Shown here piece by piece: positions 10,842 to 22,344 of a stretch of 64,000 nucleotides of DNA. This DNA comes from Hysterangium stoloniferum (taxonomy: Eukaryota; Basidiomycota; Agaricomycetes; Hysterangiales; Hysterangiaceae): assembly GCA_015178975.1 (NCBI GenBank), contig WHVD01000013.1:1208790-1272789 (forward strand), given 5' to 3'. A model generated the notes under the pieces. That model had not been told where the DNA came from. It did no database searches and was given only the letters and a program-made list of their open reading frames with translations. The translations under genes were made by a program, and so were the position numbers. Position 1 is the first letter of the stretch. Every line of letters begins with the position of its first letter.

Positions 10842-11077
10842 TGTAATGCCATCATCAATTGGGATCACTGGCGGTCACACAAGTTGACAGGACCACAGTG
10901 TATTGTCCAGAACAGAACAAGATACAGGCAAGTGCAGTGTATGGTAAGATCTAAGGTCCTGAAAACTTCCCGGCTACTTATACGGTGCAACATGGTGATT
11001 ATGTAATCATGTGTTGATTGAAATGAGAATGTAAAACTAAAGGGTCTGTGCATAAGACTGGGGGCACCAGGATTGCA
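10842..11077 (+). mobile_element. Solo LTR, diverged member of the 276-285 bp family
   Basis: TGTAATGCC...GGATTGCA, 236 bp, flanked by the 5-bp duplication gcaga (10837-10841 and 11078-11082). The inside matches the solo LTRs at 21241-21516 and 24198-24482 (gggatcactggcggtcac, ttgacaggaccac, cataagactgggg). It is more diverged and so probably older than those two. Confidence 0.85.
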
Positions 11078-11356
11078 GCAGACAGCAATGAGATTTAGAA
11101 GTGGTATTTACTGATTGCATTTATAGTCGACTATCCTTTACACCCATTCAGTGTAAACTTCTGCAGATTCTTATGGTCTTGAGTCTCGAATGCAGTATGA
11201 ACTGACGAACTATATGATGACTAGCCTTGATCAAGACTTCAATGAGGACTGGTTTTCTAATGACCTATCCACATTGTGTTTCTGGTGTGGAGGAAGGCTG
11301 TTGTTGAATGGAAGGCTCAATCCGATGACTTAAAATTCGATAATTCCTGTGTTTTC
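11078..11356. other. Intergenic spacer, nothing recognised
   Basis: No open frame of note and no repeat match within the window. It separates two solo LTRs. Confidence 0.4.
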
Positions 11357-11651
11357 TGTTGAAATATATAGTCCCTAAGAAGAGCTCAGTCTCGTATAAG
11401 TATAACGGACTCATATATTTTGTACCTAATAGTAATATAGCTAATAAAGCAACTATTAGTTACAGTATCAGTGATTAGCTTAGGATCTTGACTCACCTCA
11501 GTCATGTATATGTATAACAGACTGAGGTGACACTACAATGGTCAACTAGCTTATATACGCTGCAGGTCCAACCATCACCAGGCACCATCAATGATATGGT
11601 GGTGGTGTCAGGTGTCTATACCCGAGTGTTCATGATGTATACATTCCAACA
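11357..11651 (+). mobile_element. Solo LTR related to the complete copia element
   Basis: Starts TGTTGAAATATATAG and ends TTCCAACA, 295 bp, flanked by the 5-bp duplication ttttc (11352-11356 and 11652-11656). Its first ~70 bases are nearly identical to the LTRs at 15298 and 20130, then the sequence departs. It is a sister subfamily that shares only the 5' end of U3. Confidence 0.88.
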
Positions 11652-11778
11652 TTTTCTCATGCTTGTGATCGAAGTTTGATACGGCAGGCAGCCACATCCG
11701 TTTATTAACCTTGTCGCACGGGTGTTCGACTTGCATTATTGAGTATTCATTGTTTATTACTATCTTGTTTAACAATTA

Positions 11779-12470
11779 CAGCTGTTCCGGATATCTATGG
11801 TGGGGTTTCAAAATTCAAAAAAGTCCCGTTTTGGAATTTATGGACAAAGTGTGTGATATCTCACAAACAGAGTGCAATTAAGACCCAATATTTTAGGACA
11901 TGTATTATATATAATAGAGGTATCTATATATATATATATTTGGGCTTATGACACCTTATTTAATATTCAGCTCAATATCACTGCAATTGTTCTACATCAT
12001 TCAATTCTTGTCACATGCATGTCTAGGTTCTGAGAAATAATAATATATATTTATCCTAAATATTCCTTGAGTTTTGAGGCTTAATACTGCCTTCTGAACC
12101 TGGTGACTAGGCACATTTCAAGCTAGCATTTAGTGAGTAGTATGCTGTGTTCACCAAGGCACATTAAACCCCACAGCTCATAAAATATTTATATACAATA
12201 CATAACATCAATTCCCCAAGGCTAGAGGCAAATCTGATAATAATTGAATGGTGGAGAGCCATTGAAGTGATATTGAGCTGAATATTAAATAAGGTGTCAT
12301 AAGACCAAATATATACAATATATAGATACCTCTACACTATCAAATATATATCCTAAAATCCTGTGTCTTAACTCCACTCCGTTCGGGAGATATCACAAAA
12401 TTTGTCTGTGAATTCCAAAGCGGGACTTTTTTGAATTTTGAAACCCCGCCATAGATATCCGGAACAGCTG
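11779..12470. mobile_element. Foldback MITE with ~210-bp inverted repeats and TA duplication
   Basis: Inverted repeats 11779-11990 and 12260-12470 start cagctgttccggatatc and can be aligned for about 210 bases with scattered mismatches. The element is flanked by TA on both sides (11777-11778, 12471-12472), as for Tc1/mariner-derived MITEs. The ~270-bp loop has no transposase. Frames at 11739-11951 and 12340-12642 are inverted-repeat artefacts. Confidence 0.85.
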
Positions 12471-12946
12471 TAACCCGCAATATATCTTGTAAGCCAGAGC
12501 TGTAGTGTAACAATCCAAGTTCATGTCGGTTGGCTGACGCAGTGTGGCTGTGCGCTTTGTGCGCTTTACCATTTACTGTAATTAAATCAGAACAAAGAAA
12601 AACAAAGGGAAGGCTGTTCGCCTTACCTGGCAAATACTTCACCTCCTATCCCCCTTTTTATCTCTAGCCGGTCGTATTAATAATAAGGGTTACCAGCAGT
12701 AGACCGCTTCCGAATTAATATGGAGTTGGCACCCAACGCATGTTATACACGAGGGTTAGGATTACTCAATTGCCCTGCGATATTGTAAAACAAAGACAAT
12801 CGCGGAAACCTTGAATTTGAGTTTGTTGATGTGGATAAGCAGATATATAACCTCAAACCAACTCTCATTTCTTCTGCCAGTTTTTCCTTAACCACAGACT
12901 CGTTACCTACAACTTAGAATCAACAGTTCTTCTCAATTTCGCAATA
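12471..12946 (+). promoter_or_regulatory. Upstream region of the nine-exon zinc-finger gene
   Basis: No gene here. It lies between the MITE and the ATG at 12947 and should hold the promoter and 5' leader. An AT-rich gatatataacc (about 12840-12850), some 100 bases before the ATG, is a possible TATA-like box. This is inferred from position only. Confidence 0.35.
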
Positions 12947-15297
12947 ATGTACGCTCTATTTAACGACATTTCGTGTTTTCTTCATGTGATATTTCCACCA
13001 CCCTTCTAACATGACCATTTTTCAGGGAAGACGCCCCTTATCCTAACCAGAGATTTTCTCCCCACGACTCATATGACCTGTGAGTTAGTTGTGTTAATAT
13101 TGCGCAGCATGCTCATTAATTTTCATTTTTCTGGATTTTTTAGGCAAGGCCTATCTCGTCAATCGTCCCGTAGCCATGCTGCACACCCCGATTTTAATCA
13201 TTTTCCGGGCGTCCACGGTGGAGCCCTGAATGCATTGGGGCAAGAAGATCCCTGTCAATGGTTTTTTTCACAAGGACCACCTGATGAAAGGTATCCGCTG
13301 GGTTCGATACTGGCGACACTAGTACCCAGTTCGTTTACCCTCCTGATTTATCGGGACTGGCACCCCCAAACGATTGGCTTGTTCCTTCAACACTGAATTC
13401 GCAGTACAACCAATTTGTTCCCTCAACCTTGAACTCGCGGTACAACCAAGATTTATACAGTGAAGATAGGTCCCGAATGAGGCTGGACAATATAATAGCA
13501 GGGCATGGTCTGAGGTAAGTTTTCGGGTGATGCGACATCTTGCAATTTTCCACATCTAACGCGCGATTATGTCATAGCTATGGCCAGCCTGTTCCTTCAG
13601 GGCTCAACTTGCCCTGCTACCAACATTTTCATACTAGCGAAGACAGGTCCCGAATGGGGTCGAGGATCACAGAGGTCCCGCTTTCAGCTCTACTGCCAGG
13701 AATTAATGAACATAGTTACCAGAGGTAAGTTCTCCGCACAGATACGACATATTACAAGATCTGACGCTCAATTTTATAGCAATTCCATGTACTCATGGAT
13801 ATCCCATTTCCCCAACACGAGCACCTCTTCGAGGTGGGATGTGACGCCTGACTACGGATCGTGAGTCTGAGACTTCTAGTTATCGTTATTTCATCTAACT
13901 ACTTATTACACCCGTAGCTTCCCGCAGAATACACGGATGCATTCTGCCGAATCTCATTCCTCACAGTGGGATCCGTCCCCGGATCCTATGGTGTTTCCAA
14001 GTGGTTGGGGGGCACCGTCCAACATGTTTCCAATGGGGATACTGCAGCAACCTCAATGCAATACGAGCATGCCCTCATATTCTTCACTTGGGAATGGCGG
14101 GTATGTGAGATCTAATCTTAACTCAAAGGACCGCTGATGGCGCAGCTTAAATTTAGATTTTTCAATCCTAAAACTACTATGTCAGCTACCACCAGACCGT
14201 CTGATTCATTCTCCATATGCATGAATCCATGGAGCAAGACCGCTGCTGCTCCCGACTTTACACAAACAGGCCATTCTGTCAGGTGTGTTGTCTCTGACTG
14301 GAGCTTCACGGTAAATATGCTGATACTTGTGGTGTAGTTTGATGTCATTTCCAACTCTTTCACAGGAAGTGTCAAGAGAGCAGGCACCAACTGGCCATCG
14401 GCCATCGCTTGGGTTGACGGGGCGCACACGTATGGAGTATTTTATTGATTGTTGACAACAAATGACTAGTAAAATACAAACTCAGGCATGCACCCGCCAA
14501 CCCGAATTTATACAACCTTGGTTCTGAACCACAGACAGAAAGTAAAAGCTTTACTGTCTGCGGAAACCAGAGCCCCAATAAAGAACGTGTCAGCGGGCAT
14601 CTGCCTGCTGACACTTTTATTTTTGTCCCACATGGGTCAAAACCGCAACACAAACCAAAGGCACACAATAAACATGCCAAAAGGGTCCTTTTAGGTCCCA
14701 AGTGTCCTCGGGGAATCGCACCAGCACATTTTCCTAAATCTTCCTCCCCCTCTTCCTCGTCTCCCACCTCCTCTTCATCCTCGGGAACTCACATTGAATT
14801 ACGTTCATCAGAAGTGCCTTGTCCTTATGGGAACATGCACTGCAGAAAGACAGTGTGTAGTCTGGCGACCGTGTTGGACCACGCCCAGCGACACTGAGTG
14901 GTCCATGTTCGCGATGAGCTGCGAGCGATCAGAAATCATACAATCAAACTCTGCGATGGGCGCATTGTCACCACAAAGCACAAGCATCGGATAGCAGAGC
15001 AATATTTCACACACTTCTGTCCGAATCCTGCCTGTCATCAAACCTAGTCAAGAGCAGACCAAGTCCGCACCCACATTAGGAACAGCCGCGAGTGCTCCTT
15101 GCTTGCATACTGTGGAGGTTGTAAGGGATGCGGTGAGTGCCAGAACTGCCTGGCAGGCGATGCACAGTGTCAGAACTGCAAAAAATGAGCGAAACTACGG
15201 CGGCAGTTCATATCTGGAGCATACCTCACGATCGCAAAAGAACTCGGGTATGTTCCTCCGGGACGATTGGATAGAATTTCTATCCTTGATGAGGAGG

Positions 15298-15552
15298 TGT
15301 TGAAATATATAGTCCCTAAGAAGAGCTCAGTCTCGTATAAGTATAACGGACTGAGGTTAAGCTATGTAGGTTATCCCTTTATATATTCTACATAAACAAA
15401 AGGACCATGTGCTCATATGTGAGACGTGTGGATGAGTGGAGCCTGATCATGACGACCGATCATGTTGTTACCACACCGGTATCACCGTTATTCAGACAGT
15501 CCCCAAATATGTTGACCCTGCCACATATATGCGGTGCCTTTTGTCTTCAACG
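15298..15552 (-). repeat. 3' LTR of the complete copia element
   Basis: 255 bp. It differs from 20130-20384 at three sites (a/g in gatcRtgacg, c/t in cacaYtgg or cggt context, and the terminal base g/a), all compatible with CpG transitions. The RNase H frame runs up to its edge. Confidence 0.93.
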
Positions 15553-15589
15553 CTCCTCCTCACCGCAGTACTCCTCCTGTATTCTATAC

Positions 15590-18500
15590 CTATTGTAGGC
15601 CTAGGAGTCCTCGAAGTCGCACAAATTGTGGGCTCTCTAGTGCCTTAGTGAATATGTCAGCCAGGTTGTTCTTAGTGTTTATGTACTTGAGTTTTAGTGC
15701 TTCGGACTCTACACATTCTCGAATAAAGTGGTATTTTATGTCGATGTGCTTGACTCGATCGTGTAGCAGTGGATCCTCTGAGAGGCAAATGGCGGCGTTA
15801 TTGTCGCAATGGATTACTGTAGGGTCCCTAAAAGGGAGGTTAATACCAGAAAAGACTGACCGCAACCATGCATTTTCTTTTGTGGCAGTGAAGGCTGTGA
15901 TGTACTCGGCTTCGCAGGAAGACGCAGCAACTGTTTTTTGTTTTCGGGCATTCCAAGACACGACGCCAGAGCCCAAGGAGAATGCAAACCCCCCCACACT
16001 CCTACGCGTGTCGAGGCAGTTGGCCCAATCCGAATCACTGTGGCCCACCAGCTGTATGGGGGAAGGGCCCCCAAGGTGGAGTTGCATGGTCCGAGTGCCT
16101 TTGAGGTAGCGTATGACCCGAACGGCAGCATTCCAGTGTTCGTATGAGTAGCAGTCAAGGTACTGGGAGAGTTGCTGGACAGCATAACAGATGTCGGGCC
16201 GGGTGGAAATAGCTAAGTAGAGGAGGGACCCAACGAGAGAGCGATATGGGAGTTTAGAGAGGTGCTCCTGATCATCTGGGGGAAGGGCAGATCGAAGGAT
16301 GCGCCGCAATTTCAGGCCAGGGACCATGGGGATGGAGAGAGGAGAAGAGTCAGACTGGCCAAACTGGGAAATAATCCGATCGATAAGTGCAGTCTGGGAG
16401 AGTTTAACGGTGTGATTTGACCGGTCCCATTCAACCGCAATACCGATGACGAAACTGACTTCCCCAAGGTCAGAAATGGTCCAAGCTTCTCGCATCTGTG
16501 CTTTGAACCGTTCATTCTCAGCCTGGGAGGATGCAATGGACAAAAAGTCGTCCACATGGACAGCAGCGATTATTGTGCCCTGCGAGGTGTGGCGGTAATA
16601 TATACATGATTCACTGGACAATTGTGTGAACCCCCATTCCACCATCTTGTCATGCATGGTCCGATTCCAGATGCGGCCAGCTTGTTTCATGCCATACAAA
16701 CCCCGGATAAGATGCCAAACCCAAGACTCCTTTCCTGCTTCTTCAAAGCCCACTGGTTGATACATGTATTATTGAGTCTCATCGTCAGGGAGTAGGCCAT
16801 ATAGGAAAGCGGTCTTGACATCAATCTGTTGTGCATCCCAACCAAAATGCGCTGTGATATGCAGGAGAAGTCGCCATGACTCCATCCGAGCTGTAGGTGA
16901 GGTCGTTTTAGTGTAATCCCAGCCATGAACCTGCTCGTACCCCCGAAACACCAGCCTAGTCTTGCGCCAAGTCACCTCACCTAGGGCATTCCGTTTGACA
17001 TGAAAAACAGGCTTGCCCTTATGGATCTTGGTGCCCGAGGGGACATCAGACAGTGGAACTAACCTGTATACTCCCATACTTTTCAGAGACACAAGTTCCT
17101 CCTGGTAGCTGAGACGCCAAGCATCACCATGAGGTGAATCCCTGGCCTCCTCCCAGGTAAGTGGGTCCATCTCATAGGGCACTGAACCACTAGAGATCGC
17201 AGCTAATACATCCTCATGGGACTTGGCCAGCCCCCCTGGCTCCTCTGTGTCCTCGGGAATGTCAGCAACATCTGCATGCAATTGCTGAAGAGCAAGGCGA
17301 CGCTGTTCTTTCTGTGCACGCACATGGGCTGCACTGTCAATGGAGGCCTGGACAGCAGTAGCTACCCGGGAGGGGCGATCTGCAATGCACGTGGCTATGT
17401 GATTGGACCGACGGATGTCAATATCAGTGGGCACAGGGAGTGCTGGGACAGGAGGGACAGGGGGTATCGAATCGGTACCTGGGATAGGGAGAGTTGGTGG
17501 CACATTGGAGGTACTAGGTGTAGGAATGATCGGCTCAGAGTCATCCAACGGCGGTGGTGAGGGGTTCATATCATGAGTTAATGGGATGTGCGGTGGTGGT
17601 AACATACCATTAGAGCCCGGGCGTGGCCTAATGTGGCCATCATGACTTTCAAGGAATCGCATGTGGTAAGAGACATAAATCAAATTCATCTTTGGGTCGT
17701 AGCATCGATACGCCTTCATGTTGGGTTTGTATCCTAGAAGAATACATTCGATTGATCGCTCGTATACTTTGGGGTTATGTTTGCTGAGGATGAGGACGAA
17801 TGCCCGACACCCCACCTCCCGTAAATAAGTGACATCCAGTGACTGGCCATGCCAAAGTTCCCAAGATGATCGTTTCTGAAGTTGAACTGTAGTAGTTTTT
17901 GCGTGTACATGAGTCGCAGTAAGGTAAAATTCCTCCCAAAATTGGGCAGGTAAGCCAGCATATATACACATAGTACGTGCCTTCCCCATTAAAGTACGGT
18001 GTATGCGCTCGACACGGCCTATATGCGCAGATGTATAAGGTGCTGTGTATTCGTGCCGGGTCCCATGAGACTCGAGCCACTGTTGCATTTGATTACTTTT
18101 TAATTCGCCATTGTCTGTCCTGTACACTCCGACTTTCAGGCCGGTCTCCACCTCCCGTGCACGTTCCCAGGTCTGGAGCGCCGGAAAAGCATCACTTTTA
18201 TGGGTTAGTGGGATTGACCAGGGGTAATGTGAGTAATCATCAATAATATTCATAATATATAATGATCCTGTGTGGGATGCAACATCATTAGGACCTGCCA
18301 AATCCACCCAGACCTTTTCCAAGCGCCTTGTAGCCTTATGCCCATCCCCCTGTGCTCTCACCTTGGGTACAGAATTTTTAGTCTGCTTTCCGAGGATGCA
18401 AAAATCACACTTGGGTGGATGCTGGTGAGTGGAGAGTGGCACACCTTTGATGAGACCATTTTTGACCATATCTAGGATGGATTGATAATTCACGTGACCC

Positions 18501-20117
18501 AAACAACGGTGCCATGTGGCAAGATCAGGATGGCCATGGGAGACGAAAACCTGGTCAGAGGCAGTAGGCTGTAATGTTAAGGAATATAAGTTCCTGTGGG
18601 GAAGTAGTGAGCCTTGCGCAATGGTTGCACCAGAAGGACTCGTGAGCCAGCATGAGGAATGACTGAAATGAGCAGTCACGTTGGAATCTCTAGTGATACA
18701 CCTAACAGAGATAAGTCAAACGGATGCAGTAGGGATGTAAAGAACATCACGGAGAATAATGTGGGTCCCATTCTCAATGCGAAGGCGAACATCGCCCAAT
18801 CCGATAGCCATGACTGATGACCCCCCCAGGCCTGTGACAGGGCGTGGGGATATGGTGCGTAAGGAGATAAAGTCGGTATGGTCTGGTGATACATGTATAC
18901 TGGCACCTGTATCGAGCCAGAAGGGGTGTGGAACGGGAGGTGAGCCGAGAAGGGGAGGGGCTGATGTGGCCAGCACTGATGTGGCCAGCGCCGATGTGCC
19001 CACTGGAGAACTATGTAGGTTCCAATTTACGGTGACATGTGGGTTATCGTCGGTGGCTATCCATCCAGCATATTCAGCCTGATCAGAAGGCATCATCACC
19101 ATGGCAGGCTCTTCAATCACGGTACCAGCGAAAGCTGCATCATTGGGTAGGGGCATGTCCATATATGTGGTAAAGACTTGACCATTCGCACCCGTGATGC
19201 TGATGGGGAACTTACCTGCAGGTGCAGGTGTAGAATTTCTGGATTTCTTAGCTTCCAGATCCCTGCGCCGGGCAGCTTTGCCTTCTTCGATGCTTTTGCC
19301 AGCCATCCCCCCCCCAGCTGAAACACAGTACGCGATCGTGTGTCCCTGTTTGCGGCAATTCGGGTTGCTACAGGTAACAACAGGACGTTTCGGGGAAGTG
19401 GATTGTGTTGAAAGGGCGATGGCGTCCGCAGGCGCAGTACACTGGGTATCAGACGCAAGAAGGCGCTGTTCATTTTCGAGCAAGAGGATAATGTGAGTGG
19501 AAGTGTAAGGGGTAGATGCAGAGGACTCAGAAAGGTCTCATGTGATCAAGGAGCGTAAATGGGGAAAATCCCCAAGGGAGTTCAATAAGGCAATGCACTT
19601 AAAAAGGTCCTCAGTGAGCTGGCCCATCTCGAACGCACGGGAGATGGCACGGCATATTTGAGAGGCGGTAGTAGAGAGAGAGATCGACTTGGAACACTGG
19701 AGAGTGAGGGCCTCCTGGATCAGTTGCACCTGGCAAATGGGCCCCTCGTTCCGATGGCGAAGCAGAAGGGCATCCCAACAGGTCTTCGCACCCTGAATGG
19801 GCTCGGCGAAGTCCCACTCAGCCCTGGGTCGAGAGGATCAAGGCATGGGCGAGGCCATCATTTGCAGCCCAGTTCTGCATAGCAAGAGGATCGGAAGATA
19901 CTGGGGAGGGGGCAGTGCCAAGGGCATAGGAAATGAGGCCAGTGACCGTGAGGTAGTGCCAAGCACTGTGGTACCATTCAGAGTAGTTTCCCAAATCCTT
20001 ATCGAGCTTAGTATCTGCATAAACAACAGATGTGCGCAACAGAGGGATGGACGGGGTAGAGGCCAGCATAGACATGGCGGTGGGAAAAAAATTGGGTAAG
20101 TGTCTCAGTAGGGACAA
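15590..20117 (-). pseudogene. copia gag-pol polyprotein, with stops
   Basis: Reverse-strand reading. Gag: 20117-19818, then a one-base frame shift near 19820, and 19817-19541. Protease: FWLDTGASIHVS in 19483-18719. Integrase zinc-binding segment: HRCLGHV...CDFCILGK. Integrase core: D in VWVDLAGP and YRTDNGE, E in GRVERIHRT. RT: from VYRLVPL to the palm motif AVHVDDFLS, with ALYGMKQ-like LYGMKQAGR. RNase H follows with GHSDSDWA and SSCEAEY. In-frame stops: TGA 19540-19538, TGA 18718-18716 and TAA 16771-16769 (between DETQ and YMYQP). The neighbouring codons align to copia on both sides, so these are point nonsense changes. The product would be a capsid plus replication polyprotein; this copy cannot make it without suppression. 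Confidence 0.93.
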
Positions 20118-20129
20118 AGGCCCATAACC

Positions 20130-20384
20130 TGTTGAAATATATAGTCCCTAAGAAGAGCTCAGTCTCGTATAAGTATAACGGACTGAGGTTAAGCTATGTA
20201 GGTTATCCCTTTATATATTCTACATAAACAAAAGGACCATGTGCTCATATGTGAGACGTGTGGATGAGTGGAGCCTGATCGTGACGACCGATCATGTTGT
20301 TACCACACTGGTATCACCGTTATTCAGACAGTCCCCAAATATGTTGACCCTGCCACATATATGCGGTGCCTTTTGTCTTCAACA
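20130..20384 (-). repeat. 5' LTR of the complete copia element
   Basis: 255 bp, followed on the reverse strand by the putative primer-binding site (20129 downward, ggttatgggcctttgtcc). It carries the terminal A expected for a TG...CA LTR, whereas the other LTR has G. Confidence 0.93.
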
Positions 20385-20454
20385 GGAGGCACAGGAGCAG
20401 GAGCTCGAGGAACGGAGTACCCTTGATGAAGAGGACGACGGCGGCATTGTATAA

Positions 20455-21240
20455 ATAGGACTGATATTTTTGTTTTATTATTTGGTTAATTATATCATTT
20501 GGCACTTGATGCCTCATTAGCGTTCTCTATGTGATCGATGGACAAGTCGGCCATGACCCACGCCAACATTGGTTGTATTGCAGTCGCAAGCTTCGGAAAC
20601 GAAGGTTTGTGCACATGTGATCATAAATCTTTTCTATAACTCCAAAGACGAAATTTCATCGGATAGATGGTTATATTTATTGTCCAACATCGCGATTTCG
20701 GATGAGAAAGAAGGCACTAAGCTTTGACTAATGCCGCAAAATTGACTGCCGTGAGGCATCCAACGTGTCCGCTCGATAAGGCCAGACATAGTCCAAAAGC
20801 ATTTCTAAATCTATTCGATTATCAGTCATGTAACACGAGTACGTGGCTTCTCGTGAGGGCCTCCGTTATTTGGTGACCATGTCAAGCTTACTCACGATTG
20901 TTTTCTATTGTTTCACTCGAAGATTAAGAACTGTTTTTCAAGTTGTTTTGCATCAACTATCTTATCCCTAGATTTTTTAAACCATCTCCTTTAGTCACCT
21001 TGTGGCAAACAAAATCCATTTCTTAAATTTCACCTCACTGAGAAGGATTTTGAGTGTCCCCTACAGGGGATCAGCCCAGCAGTGGATGTCAATCTAAGAG
21101 AAGAGGGAAAACCATAAGTTAACAAGTTAGTTAAGAACTTCAGTTCAATTCTTCAATTTTGTAGAAGTGAAGACGTGCTTGAGTATGAATACGGCGTGAG
21201 TTGGCGATCTGGTAATCTTTCAACTTGGAGGCAGGCAGGC
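20455..21240. other. Intergenic; 3' flank of the zinc-finger gene, then repeat
   Basis: About 20455-21060 shows nothing recognised and no repeat match in the window. From about 21100 the sequence matches the 5450-5600 region of the left arm (aacttcagttcaattc, gaagacgtgct, gaatacggcg), marking the start of another repeat fragment. Confidence 0.5.
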
Positions 21241-21516
21241 TGGAATCCCATTGTCAATGAGATCACTGGTGGTCACACGAGTTGACAGGACCATGGTGTA
21301 TTGTCTAGAACTGAGATGGGATACAGGAGGTTACAGCGTACGGTAAGGAAAGAGAGAGAAAACTACCTAGGCTATATACATGTATGCTGTGGTCACATGC
21401 CAGAACAAAAGGAGTGGAACAAAGGAAACAAGAAACAAAAGGTGAACACATAACAAGGAGTGAACACATAACAGGAACAATGAGTGAAAGCATAAGACTG
21501 GGGCGCCAGGCTTACA
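21241..21516 (+). mobile_element. Solo LTR (276 bp) inside repeat-unit sequence
   Basis: TGGAATCCC...GCTTACA. It interrupts sequence that is continuous in the left arm (about 5600-5615) and at 31180-31200. The flanks caggc/ctggc are a probable 5-bp duplication with one mismatch. The closest relative is 24198-24482, with AACACATAAC-type repeats before the end. Confidence 0.82.
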
Positions 21517-22344
21517 CTGGCTCCTTGCGTTTGTACGTCGCCTGGCTAAAGAGCGAACGGGGACGGCTACTTGGGAGAAGAATTCCACGAGCGTAGGAGG
21601 TGGGGAATTTACTGCACTATGAATTTGTCTCCCTGGAAGATCATTGATTGGATGTATTTTCGAGATCATCTCCAATATGGCTGACGAAATGATTATCAGT
21701 TGATTGGGTTAATTGGACCAGTCAATAAAAAATATTATAAAATTCCCATCGATCATCCTAATCTCAAACAATTTAATTATCACTGATCCTTATCACACTC
21801 AGTTCACCAGTAGCCGATAGAATCACAGATGCATAGGTGTTCTTGGAGATTATATTGTACTTCCTTCTTTCTCCCTTCCATGGAGGCGGGTGCTGCTGCG
21901 GTTCTCTGTCCTCATACTGGTGATCTAGAAGGGTAAAAGAAACGTAATCACACCTCATTGACTCAGATAGAGTCCCTAATGCTTACGGAATTGGGACCCT
22001 CTGACACGGCGTACTTGTGAGGGCAATACCATGGCTGTTACTAGAGGCCATTCCCGACCGTAAATTTCTACGCCCATTTAAACTTGAATGATGTCAGTAT
22101 CAACGAATGACATTAGTCAGTCTGGCTAGTTTTTTCCTGTCCTGTACACCCGTAATCTGTTTGCTAGTTCCTCGAACAATACGACATGGCCCTATCAACC
22201 TGTGTTACTGCGGACTAGATTTAATCATCGACGGGCTTTATACACGATCGGATCAGGGTCGTAGACATCTAGTTCCGAAACTGTCAGTATCCTTCTAGTA
22301 TCAGGGGGATTATCTCTAGTTCAACAATTCCAACTTGATATTAA
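21517..22344 (+). repeat. Dispersed repeat related to arm positions 5615-6620
   Basis: Continues the arm-like sequence after the solo LTR: ttgcgtttgtacgtcgcctgg, then gacgaaatgattatcag, then the conserved terminal exon (21773-21924), then sequence like arm 6320-6620. It ends near 22340 at an abrupt switch to reverse-oriented zinc-finger unit sequence (cagtgttataccccaatcc). Confidence 0.7.
21773..21924 (-). CDS. Conserved terminal exon of an unidentified repeat-borne gene (spacer)
   Basis: Same 152-nt exon as at 5869-6020 and 39800-39951. The acceptor is cccttctag and the frame is open to TAA at 21773. The residues differ (QYEDREPQQHPPPWKG, ILSATGELSVI), yet the frame and length are kept. The function is not recognised. 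Confidence 0.4.

Larger units (their letters stand above)
15298..20384 (-). mobile_element. Complete Ty1/copia element (5087 bp)
   Basis: Two 255-bp LTRs (15298-15552 and 20130-20384) start TGTTGAA and end TTCAAC plus A or G. The target duplication ggagg lies at 15293-15297 and 20385-20389. On the reverse strand a putative primer site ggttatgggcc abuts the 5' LTR, and a purine-rich gtgaggaggagc precedes the 3' LTR. The internal order is gag, protease, integrase, RT, RNase H (copia order). The LTRs differ at three bases only, so the insertion is recent, yet gag-pol has three in-frame stops and one frameshift. Confidence 0.95.
12947..20454 (+). pseudogene. Nine-exon zinc-finger protein gene, disrupted by copia
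   Basis: Exons: 12947-12972, 13026-13079, 13144-13514, 13578-13724, 13780-13860, 13918-14100, 14157-14282, 14338-14429, 14470-15297 plus 20390-20454. Every intron is GT-AG (40-64 nt) and the phases join. Without the copia element and one target repeat, the frame runs to TAA 20452-20454, about 657 codons. The N-terminal two thirds is Ser/Pro/Asn-rich. Fingers lie near residues 477-501 (C-x6-C-x12-H-x3-H) and 543-567 (C-x4-C-x12-H-x5-C). A Cys cluster follows (574-598, CGGCKGCGECQNC), and the tail is acidic. It is probably a nuclear DNA-binding protein. Breaks: frameshift near 13300, stops at 14895, 15045 and 15186, copia at 15298. The family is not recognised. Confidence 0.8.

Noticed and set aside
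14118-14767. Reverse-strand frames over exons 6-9 of the zinc-finger gene
   Set aside because: The forward exons have phase-consistent GT-AG introns and zinc-finger motifs; the reverse frames lack these and are shadows.
17216-17560. Forward-strand frames inside the copia element
   Set aside because: They are antisense shadows of the integrase/RT coding strand.
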